Source: Candidatus Caenarcanales bacterium (GTDB lineage: Bacteria > Cyanobacteriota > Vampirovibrionia > Caenarcaniphilales > Caenarcanaceae). From it: a stretch of 64,000 bases of DNA. Below, one piece after another: positions 17,287 through 25,896 of the stretch. The stretch spans positions 77,814-141,813 of the forward strand of contig JASJDU010000001.1 in the NCBI GenBank assembly GCA_030065015.1, written 5' to 3'. The position numbers and the translations under genes were made by a program. The stretch's first letter is position 1. Every line of letters starts with the position of its first letter. The notes beneath the pieces are model-generated. The model was not told the origin of the DNA. It ran no database searches and worked only from the letters and a program-made list of their open reading frames with translations.

Positions 17287-18369
17287 ATGCAAGGTTCCAT
17301 TAAAGGAAAAGTCAATTCTCAAGAAAAATTAGCCTTATCTGGACTATCTAAAAAAGAAATCGCTCTTTTACTAAAGGGGGATCTCTCTTGGGAAAATTAT
17401 CGCGTGGAGCAAGTCCATAGTTGGTTATATTCAAAAAGCTCAAGCGACTTTGAAGAGTGGAGTAATTTAGGAGCAAAAAAGAAGCAAATTTTAAAGGACA
17501 AATTTCAAATTACATTATTAAAGCTCCATTCAAGGCAAATAAGCAAGAAAGACGAAACAGAGAAATACTTATTTAAGCTTTCGGATGGTAACTTAGTTGA
17601 ATCCGTTTTGATGAAATTTAAGGACAGAAATAATCTTACGGCCTGTATTTCTAGCCAGGTTGGCTGTGCAGTTGGATGCCCTTTTTGCGCAACGGGTAAA
17701 TTGGGCTTCAGCCGAAATCTCACTGCTGCAGAAATTGTGGATCAAGTCATGTCAATCCAACGAATCAGCAAGTTGGCAGTAGACAACTTAGTTTTTATGG
17801 GGCAGGGAGAACCATTAAACAATTTAGAGAACCTCCTTAAAGCAATTGAAATACTCCGGAATTCGGTAAGTATTGGAGCTAGGCATATAACAGTATCAAC
17901 CAGTGGTTTGGTACCACAAATAATTGAACTCGGTAAAAGTAAAATTCAAATAAATCTAGCAATCTCTTTACATAGTGCAATCCAAGAAACACGAGAGAAA
18001 CTCGTTCCAATAGCTAAACGTTGGAATATCTACGAACTAATGAAATCATTAGATGAACATTTCAGATTCACTGGAAGAAGAATAACTTTTGAATACACTT
18101 TACTTAAAGGAATAAATGATAGCAACGAGCAAGCTTGGGCTCTTTGTGATTTGGTAAGAGACTTGCCTTTTCCTTGCCTTATTAATCTTATCCCTTACAA
18201 TTCAACCGGCGGTGAGTTTCAAAAACCTGAAAGATCAAGAATCCAACAATTTAAATCGATAGTAGAGCGTTCAGGAAGAAAAGTAACTGTTAGGGTCACT
18301 TTAGGTGATGATATAGATGGAGCTTGCGGCCAACTAGCCAATAAACTAAACAACAAAGTAACCAATTAA
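17287..18369 (+). CDS. rlmN: dual-specificity 23S rRNA/tRNA adenine-C2 methyltransferase RlmN
   Basis: Radical-SAM enzyme that methylates C2 of A2503 in 23S rRNA and A37 in some tRNAs. The iron-sulfur motif is C127-x3-C131-x2-C134 (GCAVGCPFCATG), preceded by SSQVGC. The methyl-carrying cysteine of the C-terminal segment GDDIDGACGQ is C347. Also present are FMGQGEPLNN, the SAM-binding STSGLVP segment, and SLHSA. Length of 360 is standard. It is divergent from the oxidoreductase gene, with a 229-bp gap that holds no other gene I can see. Confidence 0.96.
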   Translation: MQGSIKGKVNSQEKLALSGLSKKEIALLLKGDLSWENYRVEQVHSWLYSKSSSDFEEWSNLGAKKKQILKDKFQITLLKLHSRQISKKDETEKYLFKLSDGNLVESVLMKFKDRNNLTACISSQVGCAVGCPFCATGKLGFSRNLTAAEIVDQVMSIQRISKLAVDNLVFMGQGEPLNNLENLLKAIEILRNSVSIGARHITVSTSGLVPQIIELGKSKIQINLAISLHSAIQETREKLVPIAKRWNIYELMKSLDEHFRFTGRRITFEYTLLKGINDSNEQAWALCDLVRDLPFPCLINLIPYNSTGGEFQKPERSRIQQFKSIVERSGRKVTVRVTLGDDIDGACGQLANKLNNKVTN

Positions 18370-18439
18370 GTATCAATCATTAGTTACATAGAATTGAAAG
18401 TAAAACCTCAAAAGAGTATTCTCTGCATAATACAAATAC

Positions 18440-18805
18440 TCATTTCCCGCTGAAGAACAACACTTTTATACTTAAACCGAGCAAATAAACACCAAATATT
18501 TTTTGAAGAGATGGAACTGAAAGGTTTACTGCAAACTTAGCGCCGAGGAGACCACCTAAAATGAATCCGAGGCAAATTAAGCTAGCCGCTTTCAAATCAA
18601 CAAGGCCCTCTTGAAAATAAGTCATTGCTGCCAAAATACCAACCGGAGGCAGGAGAATGGCTAATGAGGTTCCTTGAGCAATCTTCTGAGAAAAATCAAA
18701 AAAATGAATTAAGGCAGGAATAATCAAAACTGCTCCACCAACTCCCACCAATCCGCTCAGAATACCAGCTATTAAGCCAATAAATATTAAACCAATAAAT
18801 GCCAT
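18440..18805 (-). CDS. TSUP/TauE-family small permease (half-size)
   Basis: A 121-residue membrane protein with about four hydrophobic segments. The N-terminal part, GLIAGILSGLVGVGGAVLII, is the characteristic TSUP (sulfite exporter TauE/SafE) motif. Family members are commonly about 250 residues with two homologous halves; this is one half, a form known in some bacteria that may work as a dimer. Transported substrate unknown (sulfur compounds or organic anions in characterised relatives). It follows ftsI on the minus strand with a 104-bp gap. Confidence 0.82.
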   Translation of the reverse strand: MAFIGLIFIGLIAGILSGLVGVGGAVLIIPALIHFFDFSQKIAQGTSLAILLPPVGILAAMTYFQEGLVDLKAASLICLGFILGGLLGAKFAVNLSVPSLQKIFGVYLLGLSIKVLFFSGK

Positions 18806-18909
18806 GAAAAAATCTTAACATCATTAATTGACAGTAATAAAAAACGTAATTAAGGTTGTTTTAAAGCCCAAGTTGTTAGTTTTTACCGTTTTTATCCTTA
18901 ACTCAAAAT

Positions 18910-20691
18910 CTAATGAAAAAATGCAAATTTCTTTTCTTTAGGTAAACCCTTGGGGTACATTTTTAAAACAGTTTCTCCGATCTGATTGAATATTGGACCA
19001 GCGACTGTATTCCCCCATCCACCAGCTTCTCTCGGAGAATCCACGACCACAAGTACTAAAAACTCGGGATTCGATGCTGGGAAAAAGCCGATAAAAGATG
19101 CAATTGTTTTCAGAGGGCAGTACCGGCCTAATTTGGGACAGTATTTTTGAGCAGTTCCAGTTTTTCCTGCCACTTCATAACCGGGAATGGTTCCGGCAAT
19201 ATAGCTTTCTTGCTCTTCAAGATTTTTTCGAATACTGTCACTTAGATACCTTGAAACTAAGTCCGCTACATTTGAAGATATGACTCTCCGTTTCGTAGGT
19301 TTATTTTTCTTTATCAATCTTTCTCCATCAGCCGAACGAATTCCTTTAAGCAGATGTGGTTGAATCCATACACCGTCATTAGCAATTGAGTTAATGGCTG
19401 AGGCTAGCTGAATTGGGGTAACAGCTACTGCACCTTGTCCAAAGCTGGTAGTAGCAATATCAATTTCTTTCCACTCTTTGGGATTCCTCAAAAAACCTTT
19501 TGATTCACCGGGAATTTCAATTCCAGTTTTTTGAGAGATACCAAACTTTTTCAATTGTTCATAAAAACTTTTTGGCTTCATCTTAAAGCCTATGGATGCT
19601 GCACCTGTATTGGATGAATGTTGGAATAACTCTGTTAAATCAATTTCCTTTACGAGACCGGGTTTATAATCATGGTTTTTAATAACTCTTTTTCCAATCT
19701 TCATTTTGCCTTCATCTACATATTTATAATCCGGTTCTATCGCTTTAAGTTGAAGGGCTGACGCAACTGTTAATATCTTAAAAGTTGATCCTGGCTCATA
19801 GACTTGACAGATAGACCAATTAACGGTTTTATCAGGAGTATAGCTACTGTATTTATTAGGATCATACGATGGTGAATTAGCCCAAGCAATGATTTCACCG
19901 GAAGAAGGTTGAAGTACAATAGCAGTTGCCTTCTCTGCCTTGAACTTAGACCGATTAATATTTAGTATTTCCTCAATTTTATATTGAAGCTTTGAGTCAA
20001 TTGTCAATTCAACTTGCTGCCCAAAAGAGCTATTTATGATTGGTTTCAAAGAAGCTTGTCTGGTTAATGGTCTCCCATCACTTCTCGTTAGGACATTATT
20101 ATTTGTTAAATGAGCGCTTTTTAAAGAGTTATTTAGATACTGCTCTACTCCGCCTTTACCAGAAGAGTCCCAAGATACAAAACCCAAAAGATGCGCAGCC
20201 AATTCTCCGTGGGGATATTCTCGATAATTTGTAGGGACTATATCTAAACCAGTTACTCTTAATTTTGCAATTCGATCGACCTTGGTTCTTTTCAATGACC
20301 GATCAAGCTTAGATATATATTTTTTTCTACTCAACTCTTCTAATCGATTTTCTTCAATATTTAATATTTTTGATAACTGATTCAACTGTTTAATCGAAGC
20401 TTTAAAATCTTTAGGCCTTAAAAACAAATCAAATCTGGCAGTATCAACCGCTAGTACAATGCCATTTCTATCTGTTATCTCTCCTCTAAAAATCCTTGTT
20501 GGGTTAGCCTTTCTTCTTTGGCCATTAACAACTTTTTGAAGAGAGTTCGCCTTTATTGTTTGTAAAAAGATTGCTTTAGCTGCTATTGAAACCAAGCACA
20601 CAGTTAAAACAATTTGAATTAGCCTAACTTTCCAGACAACAATCTTCTGATGCTTTTTTTTATGTGGTTTTTTATTAACACCGCTACTCAT
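18910..20691 (-). CDS. ftsI: peptidoglycan transpeptidase, division-type penicillin-binding protein (FtsI/PBP3-like)
   Basis: Class B penicillin-binding protein that cross-links septal peptidoglycan. It has one N-terminal membrane anchor (about 21-43, counting from a TTG six bases upstream of the chosen ATG), a PBP-dimer domain (about 60-215) with RGEITDRNG, and a transpeptidase domain. The active-site motifs are STFK (S304-K307), SSN (361-363) and KTG (512-514). The TSFGQG segment follows the SSN region as expected. Length of 593 and the lack of an extra C-terminal PASTA domain fit FtsI. The usual dcw cluster neighbours (mraW, murE) are absent. Confidence 0.93.
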   Translation of the reverse strand: MSSGVNKKPHKKKHQKIVVWKVRLIQIVLTVCLVSIAAKAIFLQTIKANSLQKVVNGQRRKANPTRIFRGEITDRNGIVLAVDTARFDLFLRPKDFKASIKQLNQLSKILNIEENRLEELSRKKYISKLDRSLKRTKVDRIAKLRVTGLDIVPTNYREYPHGELAAHLLGFVSWDSSGKGGVEQYLNNSLKSAHLTNNNVLTRSDGRPLTRQASLKPIINSSFGQQVELTIDSKLQYKIEEILNINRSKFKAEKATAIVLQPSSGEIIAWANSPSYDPNKYSSYTPDKTVNWSICQVYEPGSTFKILTVASALQLKAIEPDYKYVDEGKMKIGKRVIKNHDYKPGLVKEIDLTELFQHSSNTGAASIGFKMKPKSFYEQLKKFGISQKTGIEIPGESKGFLRNPKEWKEIDIATTSFGQGAVAVTPIQLASAINSIANDGVWIQPHLLKGIRSADGERLIKKNKPTKRRVISSNVADLVSRYLSDSIRKNLEEQESYIAGTIPGYEVAGKTGTAQKYCPKLGRYCPLKTIASFIGFFPASNPEFLVLVVVDSPREAGGWGNTVAGPIFNQIGETVLKMYPKGLPKEKKFAFFH

Positions 20692-20843
20692 TATCAATAT
20701 TTTACTTTGATAATTCCTTAATATGAGCCAAACTCTAATTGAAGTTCAAAGTGAAATCAATTAGAAATCATAAATCAAGGGTATGTGAAATTAACAACTA
20801 ACAATTGACAATACCACTCTATTTCTGTAATTATTTATAAGCT

Positions 20844-21104
20844 ATGAAAAGTACAGCTTACCAAATTGGTGTTCTAAGAGATGTCCATGGGGACTCTGAT
20901 GATTCAAATATTTTTGAATTAACTCTGGATGTAATACACTGGGCAAAAAGTATTAAAGAAAGTTACAATTCTTCGTCTTCTCTTGATGTAAGATTTGATG
21001 AGCTAAATATTTCATCTGCAGCATCATTAAGCTATGCAATATGGCATGCTTATAGTAGAGCATCTGATCCACAGAATCAGCAGTCTCCGACTACACCTGC
21101 TTAG
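20844..21104 (+). CDS. small protein of unknown function
   Basis: An 86-residue acidic protein that matches no family I recognise. It contains a likely helix (ELTLDVIHWAKSIKES) and ends in a Gln/Ser/Thr/Pro tail. No signal peptide or membrane segment is visible. It stands alone between ftsI (divergent) and the tRNA-Lys gene, which starts six bases after its stop, so the two may share a transcript. TTGACA lies at 20805-20810, but no good -10 element follows at the right spacing. Confidence 0.55.
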   Translation: MKSTAYQIGVLRDVHGDSDDSNIFELTLDVIHWAKSIKESYNSSSSLDVRFDELNISSAASLSYAIWHAYSRASDPQNQQSPTTPA

Positions 21105-21109
21105 TTTTT

Positions 21110-21182
21110 GCGCTCGTAGCTCAGCTGGTAGAGCACTCGGCTTTTAACCGATTGGTCGCGCGTTCGAATCGCGCCGAGCGCA
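21110..21182 (+). tRNA. tRNA-Lys (anticodon TTT)
   Basis: The acceptor GCGCTCG (21110-21116) pairs with CGAGCGC (21175-21181), with A as discriminator. The D-arm GTAGCTCAGCTGGTAGAGC and the T-arm GCGCGTTCGAATCGCGC are canonical. The anticodon loop CTTTTAA gives TTT for lysine. CCA is not encoded. Confidence 0.96.
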
Positions 21183-21189
21183 TTCTTAT

Positions 21190-22182
21190 TTAATCACAAA
21201 TTGTTTGTAAAATACTCTTCATTTCATTAAAGTTTTTTGCTGTTGCAAGCTTTTGTTTGTAGTTTGAAGCTCCTGGTATTCCAGAAATATATTTACTCAT
21301 ATGTCTTTTGAGCGCTTGAACCCCTCTTTCCCCTTTATCTTCAAAGGTTAATTGAGCATGTCTTAAGGCAACTTTTATTTTGTTAGCGGTAGTTATTTCA
21401 TCATTGGAAGGTACTCTCAGCAATTTATGTACAGCTTGCAAAATGATCCAAGGATTACCAATAGAAGCTCTAGCAATAGCTACCCCATGGCACCCAGTCA
21501 CATCTAAAGCTCTTTGGACTTTATCAGGAGAATCAATATCTCCATTTGCAAAGACTGGAATTTCAAGAATTTCATTAATTTTGCGGATTTCTTCCCAGCT
21601 TGCTTGTCCGCTATAGGCTTGAGCTCTTGTTCTTCCATGAATGGTTAAAGACGAGATGCCAGCATCTTGAAGTCTCATTGACAAATCTTGTCCATTTTTG
21701 AGTTCTTCACTCCATCCCAGTCTAGTTTTCACACTCACTGGAACATCGACAGCATCTATAACTTCACGAACAATCTCTTCCGCTAGGCAAGGTTCCTTCA
21801 TTAAAGCTGCACCATCTTTACCCTTCGTTATTTTAGGAACCGGACAACCCATATTTATATCAATTCCAGCAGCACCTACCTTTTCAGCCATTTGAGCAGC
21901 TTCCGCCATTACCTTAGGCTCATGCCCAAAAAGTTGAATGATCACCTTTCCATATTCATCTTTACTTAATCTCATTCGATGAGGATCTTCCTGATACATC
22001 ATTCCTTTGCTAGAAATCATTTCTGTTGAAAGACGAACATGCTTGGCCAAATCACCAAGAACTTCCCTAATTAGACGACGAAACACCAGATCGGTCACAC
22101 CTGCCATTGGAGGTATATAGATTTTTTCCAGTTTTTCATTCTCGATTTGAACTAGATTTTGAGGTTTAGTTTGCTCAGGCAT
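21190..22182 (-). CDS. dus: tRNA-dihydrouridine synthase
   Basis: FMN enzyme that reduces uridine to dihydrouridine in the tRNA D-loop. The TIM barrel starts with IPPMAGVTDLVFR, the active-site cysteine is in NMGCPVPKITKG (C113 from the ATG at 22182), and the substrate and FMN segments SVKTRLGW, TIHGRTRAQAYSG and VFANGDI are all present. A TTG at 22194 could add four residues. The gene is convergent with the tRNA-Lys gene, with only seven bases between them. Which Dus subgroup it belongs to is not clear; the NMGCP form is the general bacterial DusB type. Confidence 0.94.
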   Translation of the reverse strand: MPEQTKPQNLVQIENEKLEKIYIPPMAGVTDLVFRRLIREVLGDLAKHVRLSTEMISSKGMMYQEDPHRMRLSKDEYGKVIIQLFGHEPKVMAEAAQMAEKVGAAGIDINMGCPVPKITKGKDGAALMKEPCLAEEIVREVIDAVDVPVSVKTRLGWSEELKNGQDLSMRLQDAGISSLTIHGRTRAQAYSGQASWEEIRKINEILEIPVFANGDIDSPDKVQRALDVTGCHGVAIARASIGNPWIILQAVHKLLRVPSNDEITTANKIKVALRHAQLTFEDKGERGVQALKRHMSKYISGIPGASNYKQKLATAKNFNEMKSILQTICD

Positions 22183-22260
22183 TTCCCTATTCAATGCATA
22201 GACATTTCAGCGAAACGAGAATAAAGATTGTAGATCATTAAATGTCTAATTCAATATAAA

Positions 22261-23196
22261 GTGTTTAACGCTTACACTGACGCATTAAACAGTATTTTAT
22301 CTTTCAACTCTGCTCTCGGTGAACAGCAGGAAAACTTATTGAATTTTAATACATTTGGTTATAGAGGAAAAAGAACAAAGCTACTTCCCTCAAATTTTGG
22401 AGTTGTTTTAGCTAAATCACAAAGAAACCTCGATCCAGCGAGGAGTGTTTTCGTTAAAGGAGAAAAAGTAACTAAACTTACTATTGATAAAGATTTCTCG
22501 GGAGTTTATTTTTTAGCTAAAGATAACGAAACTGACTATTTAACTAGGTTGGGAGATTTTAAATATCACAGACAACAAAGGCATAAAGATACTTATATTG
22601 GACAACCTCTTGAAGAAAGAACTTATCTCGCAACACAAGACGGATATCTAATTATGGGCAATGCAATAGGCCGAGGACCTGTAACCCAAGAAGAAAGATT
22701 CAAAGACCCCATGATCGATCCAAACTACACACTTTTTGGAGAGTCACCAATAACAACTCCCGAAAAGAGAATTGGATCTAATGAACCTCTCAAAAAAGGC
22801 CCACTAATACCAATCGACTTAACAAGAGGAGCAAATGGTTTAATTCTCGATCGTTATGAAGATTTACGAACAAGCAAAAATGGAGTAATTGAAGGGCTAA
22901 GAAAGGGCCTTTGGGTACCTTTATACCAATTAGCTTTGTACTCGGTTCCAAATCCGGATGGTTTAGCATTCATTGGCAATACTCCATACAGAACTGAGAC
23001 TGAACAGAGTGGTTTAAAGCAAGCAGCTCCTCCCAATGTAAGAATTCGCAGCGAGCAGGTAGAAAAAAGCAATATAAATCTTAGATACGACTCTTATCAC
23101 TACCGAAATCTAAGAAATAGCCTCAACCTCGCACTTCAACTACAAAGATCTAATAATCAATTACTTCAACAATTTCAACAACTTCTAACTGGATAG
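22261..23196 (+). CDS. flagellar rod/hook-like protein (FlgE/F/G family)
   Basis: A 311-residue protein starting at GTG. Its N-terminus, with LNFNTFGYRGKRT at about 27-40, follows the rod/hook pattern NNIANxxTxGFK. The middle has DYLTRLGDFKY and YLATQDGYLIMG, matching the Y-T-R-x-G-x-F and DGYLVLG motifs. The C-terminal part VPLYQLALYSVPNPDGLAF, IGNTPYRTE and QVEKSNINL matches the conserved end of FlgE/FlgF/FlgG. Length is between FlgG (about 260) and FlgE. It would be exported by the flagellar type III system. No other flagellar gene is near. The family is fairly sure, the exact member is not. Confidence 0.75.
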   Translation: MFNAYTDALNSILSFNSALGEQQENLLNFNTFGYRGKRTKLLPSNFGVVLAKSQRNLDPARSVFVKGEKVTKLTIDKDFSGVYFLAKDNETDYLTRLGDFKYHRQQRHKDTYIGQPLEERTYLATQDGYLIMGNAIGRGPVTQEERFKDPMIDPNYTLFGESPITTPEKRIGSNEPLKKGPLIPIDLTRGANGLILDRYEDLRTSKNGVIEGLRKGLWVPLYQLALYSVPNPDGLAFIGNTPYRTETEQSGLKQAAPPNVRIRSEQVEKSNINLRYDSYHYRNLRNSLNLALQLQRSNNQLLQQFQQLLTG

Positions 23197-23211
23197 CCAA
23201 GAAAAGCTTAA

Positions 23212-23391
23212 GGAAGTTTTGGAAATTATGTAACACTAAGTATAGGTATTTCCATAATTGAGCCAGAAGAGAGTATTGATCCAACAGAACACATTCACAA
23301 TGCTTATAATGATGCAGATAAAGCTTTATATAAAGCTAAAAGAGAAGGAAGAAACAGGTTGAAATTTTCTAAACAAAGCGAAGCAGTATAA
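23212..23391 (+). pseudogene. C-terminal remnant of a GGDEF (diguanylate cyclase) gene
   Basis: Starting 15 bases after the flagellar gene stop, an open frame with no start codon encodes about 59 residues ending at TAA 23389-23391. It contains YVTLSIGIS and, at the end, DADKALYKAKREGRNRLKF, which are the last beta strand and last helix of a GGDEF domain. The GGDEF loop itself and everything before it are missing, and an in-frame stop lies at 23209-23211. It is not a copy of the intact cyclase at 5545-6468, whose equivalent end differs. It is best read as the tail of a deleted gene. Confidence 0.8.
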
Positions 23392-23437
23392 ATGAACTTT
23401 GAATCTGTGCATAATACATTCTCATGAGCTCTCAGAG

Positions 23438-23824
23438 TTAAAATTCTTTGTAATCTAAAGGTTTCAATTCCAAGTTAGTTTTTTTAGAAATCTGTTTAAG
23501 CTCACTTCTTTGAGATTTTTCTATAAGATTAATCAGTTTTTGCAATTGCTCATCAAGGCAACTTGCATCTAGAAAGGTAATATTTAGGCCTTTTTCAAGC
23601 TGTTTTTGTGCAAGCTGAAAAAGAAACAAAGAGCTGAAACTTTCATTTGATAAGTGAACCCCAGCGGCTGAAATCCTTACACAAAACAAAAATTGCTCTC
23701 TATCTGAATCTTCGAGAGATTGTTGCCATAGAACTTCAAAAAATTCGTGGGCTTCAAAAAATTCACCTTGATTGAAGAGATCTATACCTTGCTTCAATAA
23801 GTCTTGTTGCTCATCATCCAGCAT
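23438..23824 (-). CDS. DUF309 domain protein
   Basis: A 128-residue helical protein. The family motif is clear: FNQGEFFEAHEFFEVLW at about 17-33, followed by a helix with R in ISAAGVHLSNE. DUF309 proteins are small, cytoplasmic, and of unknown biochemical function; the conserved His and Glu of AHE could be functional. It is convergent with the GGDEF remnant and 71 bp downstream of an exported coiled-coil protein gene on the same strand. Confidence 0.8.
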   Translation of the reverse strand: MLDDEQQDLLKQGIDLFNQGEFFEAHEFFEVLWQQSLEDSDREQFLFCVRISAAGVHLSNESFSSLFLFQLAQKQLEKGLNITFLDASCLDEQLQKLINLIEKSQRSELKQISKKTNLELKPLDYKEF

Positions 23825-23895
23825 ATATGATTTCTCTTCCTTTCATGTTAAATGGATATTTATTGTTCTTAATTAATTGTATTTTATTAAAGTAA

Positions 23896-25140
23896 TCAAT
23901 TTGATGCTGAAATCAACTCTGGCAAATCAATAATTGCTGCAATTTCTTTATCAATAAGACCATCCACTTGCTTTACAGCTTCTTGTCCCGCTAAATCTAT
24001 TAAAACTATTCTATTAGAACGAACTTTTATATTTATCCTACGCAATTCCCTCTCAATTTGTCTAATACGGACTTGAGACAGAAACTGACTTTCTGGGCTC
24101 ATAGTATCCAAAGCAGCTGCAGCTTCAATCTTAGCTTGTTTAAGTTCATGAACGGCTAAGGCTTCATCTACTTTTTCTTCCTTATATTCATGGAATTGAC
24201 TTCTAACTCTTTCTGCTACTTGATCGATCATCATAAACATAATCACCATTTCAGTTTGACTTAGCTGAAGGCGATCGCTATTTTTTCGTGTCTTTCCATT
24301 GATTAAATCACTAGCTAAGCCAGCCCCTACATAACTCGCAAGTGCAGATGTATCTGCAGGTGTTACCGATTGTAAGGCATAAAACGGTAAGAAAATTGCC
24401 GTGTTGAGTATTTGACTAAGTACTTGGTTTTTCTTTTTATTTTGAGAGTCTGGAGTTAGTTTCTCTACTATAAATCTTATTGTTTTGTTTCTTTCTAATG
24501 TTGCTCTCCATAAAATGGTTAATTGCTCTTGTTCCGCTCTGGTTAAGGCGCTGTCAATTTTCTTCTGCTCTTCTTCCTGTAAATTCAAAGAAGGTTGGAT
24601 AAAGTTCATTGCGTCAATTGTCTTTTGGCTATTTTTCTTACGATCCGCAGTGATTTTTTGCAATTCTTTATTTTTACTTTTTAAATCATTTTTTTCTTGC
24701 TCTTTATTGTTAATAGAAATAGGAGAAAAATCACTATTAGCATTACTTTCAGGAATTGATTTACTAGTTTCCTTTTCTTCTTCATCTTGAGTCTTTACTC
24801 TGGTAGATGTCTTTTTAGATCTTGGAAGTCTCTTAACTCTTTTGATTCTTTTGACTTTATTTTTCTTTTTTTTAGGAGGATTAGTTCTTTCTGGTAACGT
24901 TGCCTTCGGATTATCAAGAGACTGATCTAATTTCCCATCCAAAGCTAAATTTTGTTTTTCTTCTTTATTTACTGAAGTGAGCTGTTTAACCTGGCTTTCT
25001 AAAAAAGTGGTTGATTTCAGAGAGCTATCCTTATCGTTAATATCATTTGTTCCTCTCCCCGAAGTACTTATTAAAAGATTGAGAGGCAATATAAGGAGAG
25101 AGAATATAAATATTTTGTTTTTTGGAACTGTAAAAATCAT
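23896..25140 (-). CDS. exported lysine-rich, coiled-coil protein of unknown function
   Basis: A 414-residue protein with a short N-terminal hydrophobic segment (FIFSLLILPLNLLIS, about 11-25) that may be a signal peptide or anchor. Residues about 60-200 are low-complexity and dominated by Lys, Arg, Glu, Ser and Asn, including KKKKNKVKRIKRVKRLPRSK. A helical domain follows from about 200, with a moderately hydrophobic stretch LNTAIFLPFYALQSV and a long amphipathic region (VDEALAVHELKQAKIEAAAAL) likely to form coiled coil. I recognise no family. The basic linker could bind the cell wall, nucleic acid or acidic polymers; this is a guess from composition. Confidence 0.65.
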   Translation of the reverse strand: MIFTVPKNKIFIFSLLILPLNLLISTSGRGTNDINDKDSSLKSTTFLESQVKQLTSVNKEEKQNLALDGKLDQSLDNPKATLPERTNPPKKKKNKVKRIKRVKRLPRSKKTSTRVKTQDEEEKETSKSIPESNANSDFSPISINNKEQEKNDLKSKNKELQKITADRKKNSQKTIDAMNFIQPSLNLQEEEQKKIDSALTRAEQEQLTILWRATLERNKTIRFIVEKLTPDSQNKKKNQVLSQILNTAIFLPFYALQSVTPADTSALASYVGAGLASDLINGKTRKNSDRLQLSQTEMVIMFMMIDQVAERVRSQFHEYKEEKVDEALAVHELKQAKIEAAAALDTMSPESQFLSQVRIRQIERELRRINIKVRSNRIVLIDLAGQEAVKQVDGLIDKEIAAIIDLPELISASN

Positions 25141-25314
25141 TTAATTTATTTAAATGTTTAGTATTAGCAATCACCAATGTTAAACATCTATCATGTTACT
25201 CATTGTTGAACTCATTATTTAATTTGTTATATTAGCTCATTTATGGTCATAGATATATTTGTCTAAAACTTCTTGAACAATTTATTTAACTTTGAAATTA
25301 TTGAATGCGGAATT

Positions 25315-25884
25315 ATGAAATTTAGCTTTAAAAAATTACTAAACTTCGTTTGTATTATTTTCTCCTTACTCTTTCTGGTAAGTTGTGGAAAGCAAAATGA
25401 TCATAAAAACGGTCAAATGCTTATTCCATACCAAATTCATACCGCACTAAAAATCAATGTAATAGGGTTTAAAGTTTTTTCGGATACTTCATCAATTAAA
25501 CATTTACCTCCGCCAAGCAAAAATACAAAATACATTGCAGTCAGATTTGTAGCTTCTAACCCTGGTAAGCATAGAGGAAGACCAACTGTTACTTTTGACA
25601 AGATAATTGACAAGATATACATTGATTATCCTTCTTATGAACATAAATCTTATAAGATGAATAGGCCTGAATTGTGGATGAAAGGAATGTTCGAAGATTT
25701 ATCAGAGTATAAATCCGGAAATAAAGGTATCCTTCTAAAAGAATTAAAACCCGGTGAGTCAATGACAGGATGGCTACTTGGTAGTATTCCCAAAGATATC
25801 AACCCTCCTTATGTCCTAAAAATACAACCTTCAAAAAAAGTTGGAAGAGTTGTGCCATTACAAATAGAACTAAAATCAATTTAA
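25315..25884 (+). CDS. lipoprotein with a DUF4352-like beta-sandwich domain
   Basis: A 189-residue protein from the ATG at 25315; the open frame reaches back to 25273 but the added residues would precede the signal peptide. The lipobox LVSC sits after a hydrophobic stretch, so cysteine lipidation is expected. The mature part has KYIAVRFVASNPGKHRG and, late, LKPGESMTGWLLGSIPKD. This layout (substitution-prone strands, then G-E/S-x-x-x-G-x-L) resembles the DUF4352/telokin-like domains of bacterial lipoproteins. Function unknown. It is divergent from the coiled-coil protein gene. Confidence 0.7.
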   Translation: MKFSFKKLLNFVCIIFSLLFLVSCGKQNDHKNGQMLIPYQIHTALKINVIGFKVFSDTSSIKHLPPPSKNTKYIAVRFVASNPGKHRGRPTVTFDKIIDKIYIDYPSYEHKSYKMNRPELWMKGMFEDLSEYKSGNKGILLKELKPGESMTGWLLGSIPKDINPPYVLKIQPSKKVGRVVPLQIELKSI

Positions 25885-25896
25885 ACTTCTTGACAA

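Noticed and set aside
24271-24278. A HIP1 octamer (GCGATCGC), a hallmark of many cyanobacterial genomes
   Set aside because: Only one copy was noticed in 64 kb, inside a coding region, so there is no enrichment to support a claim.
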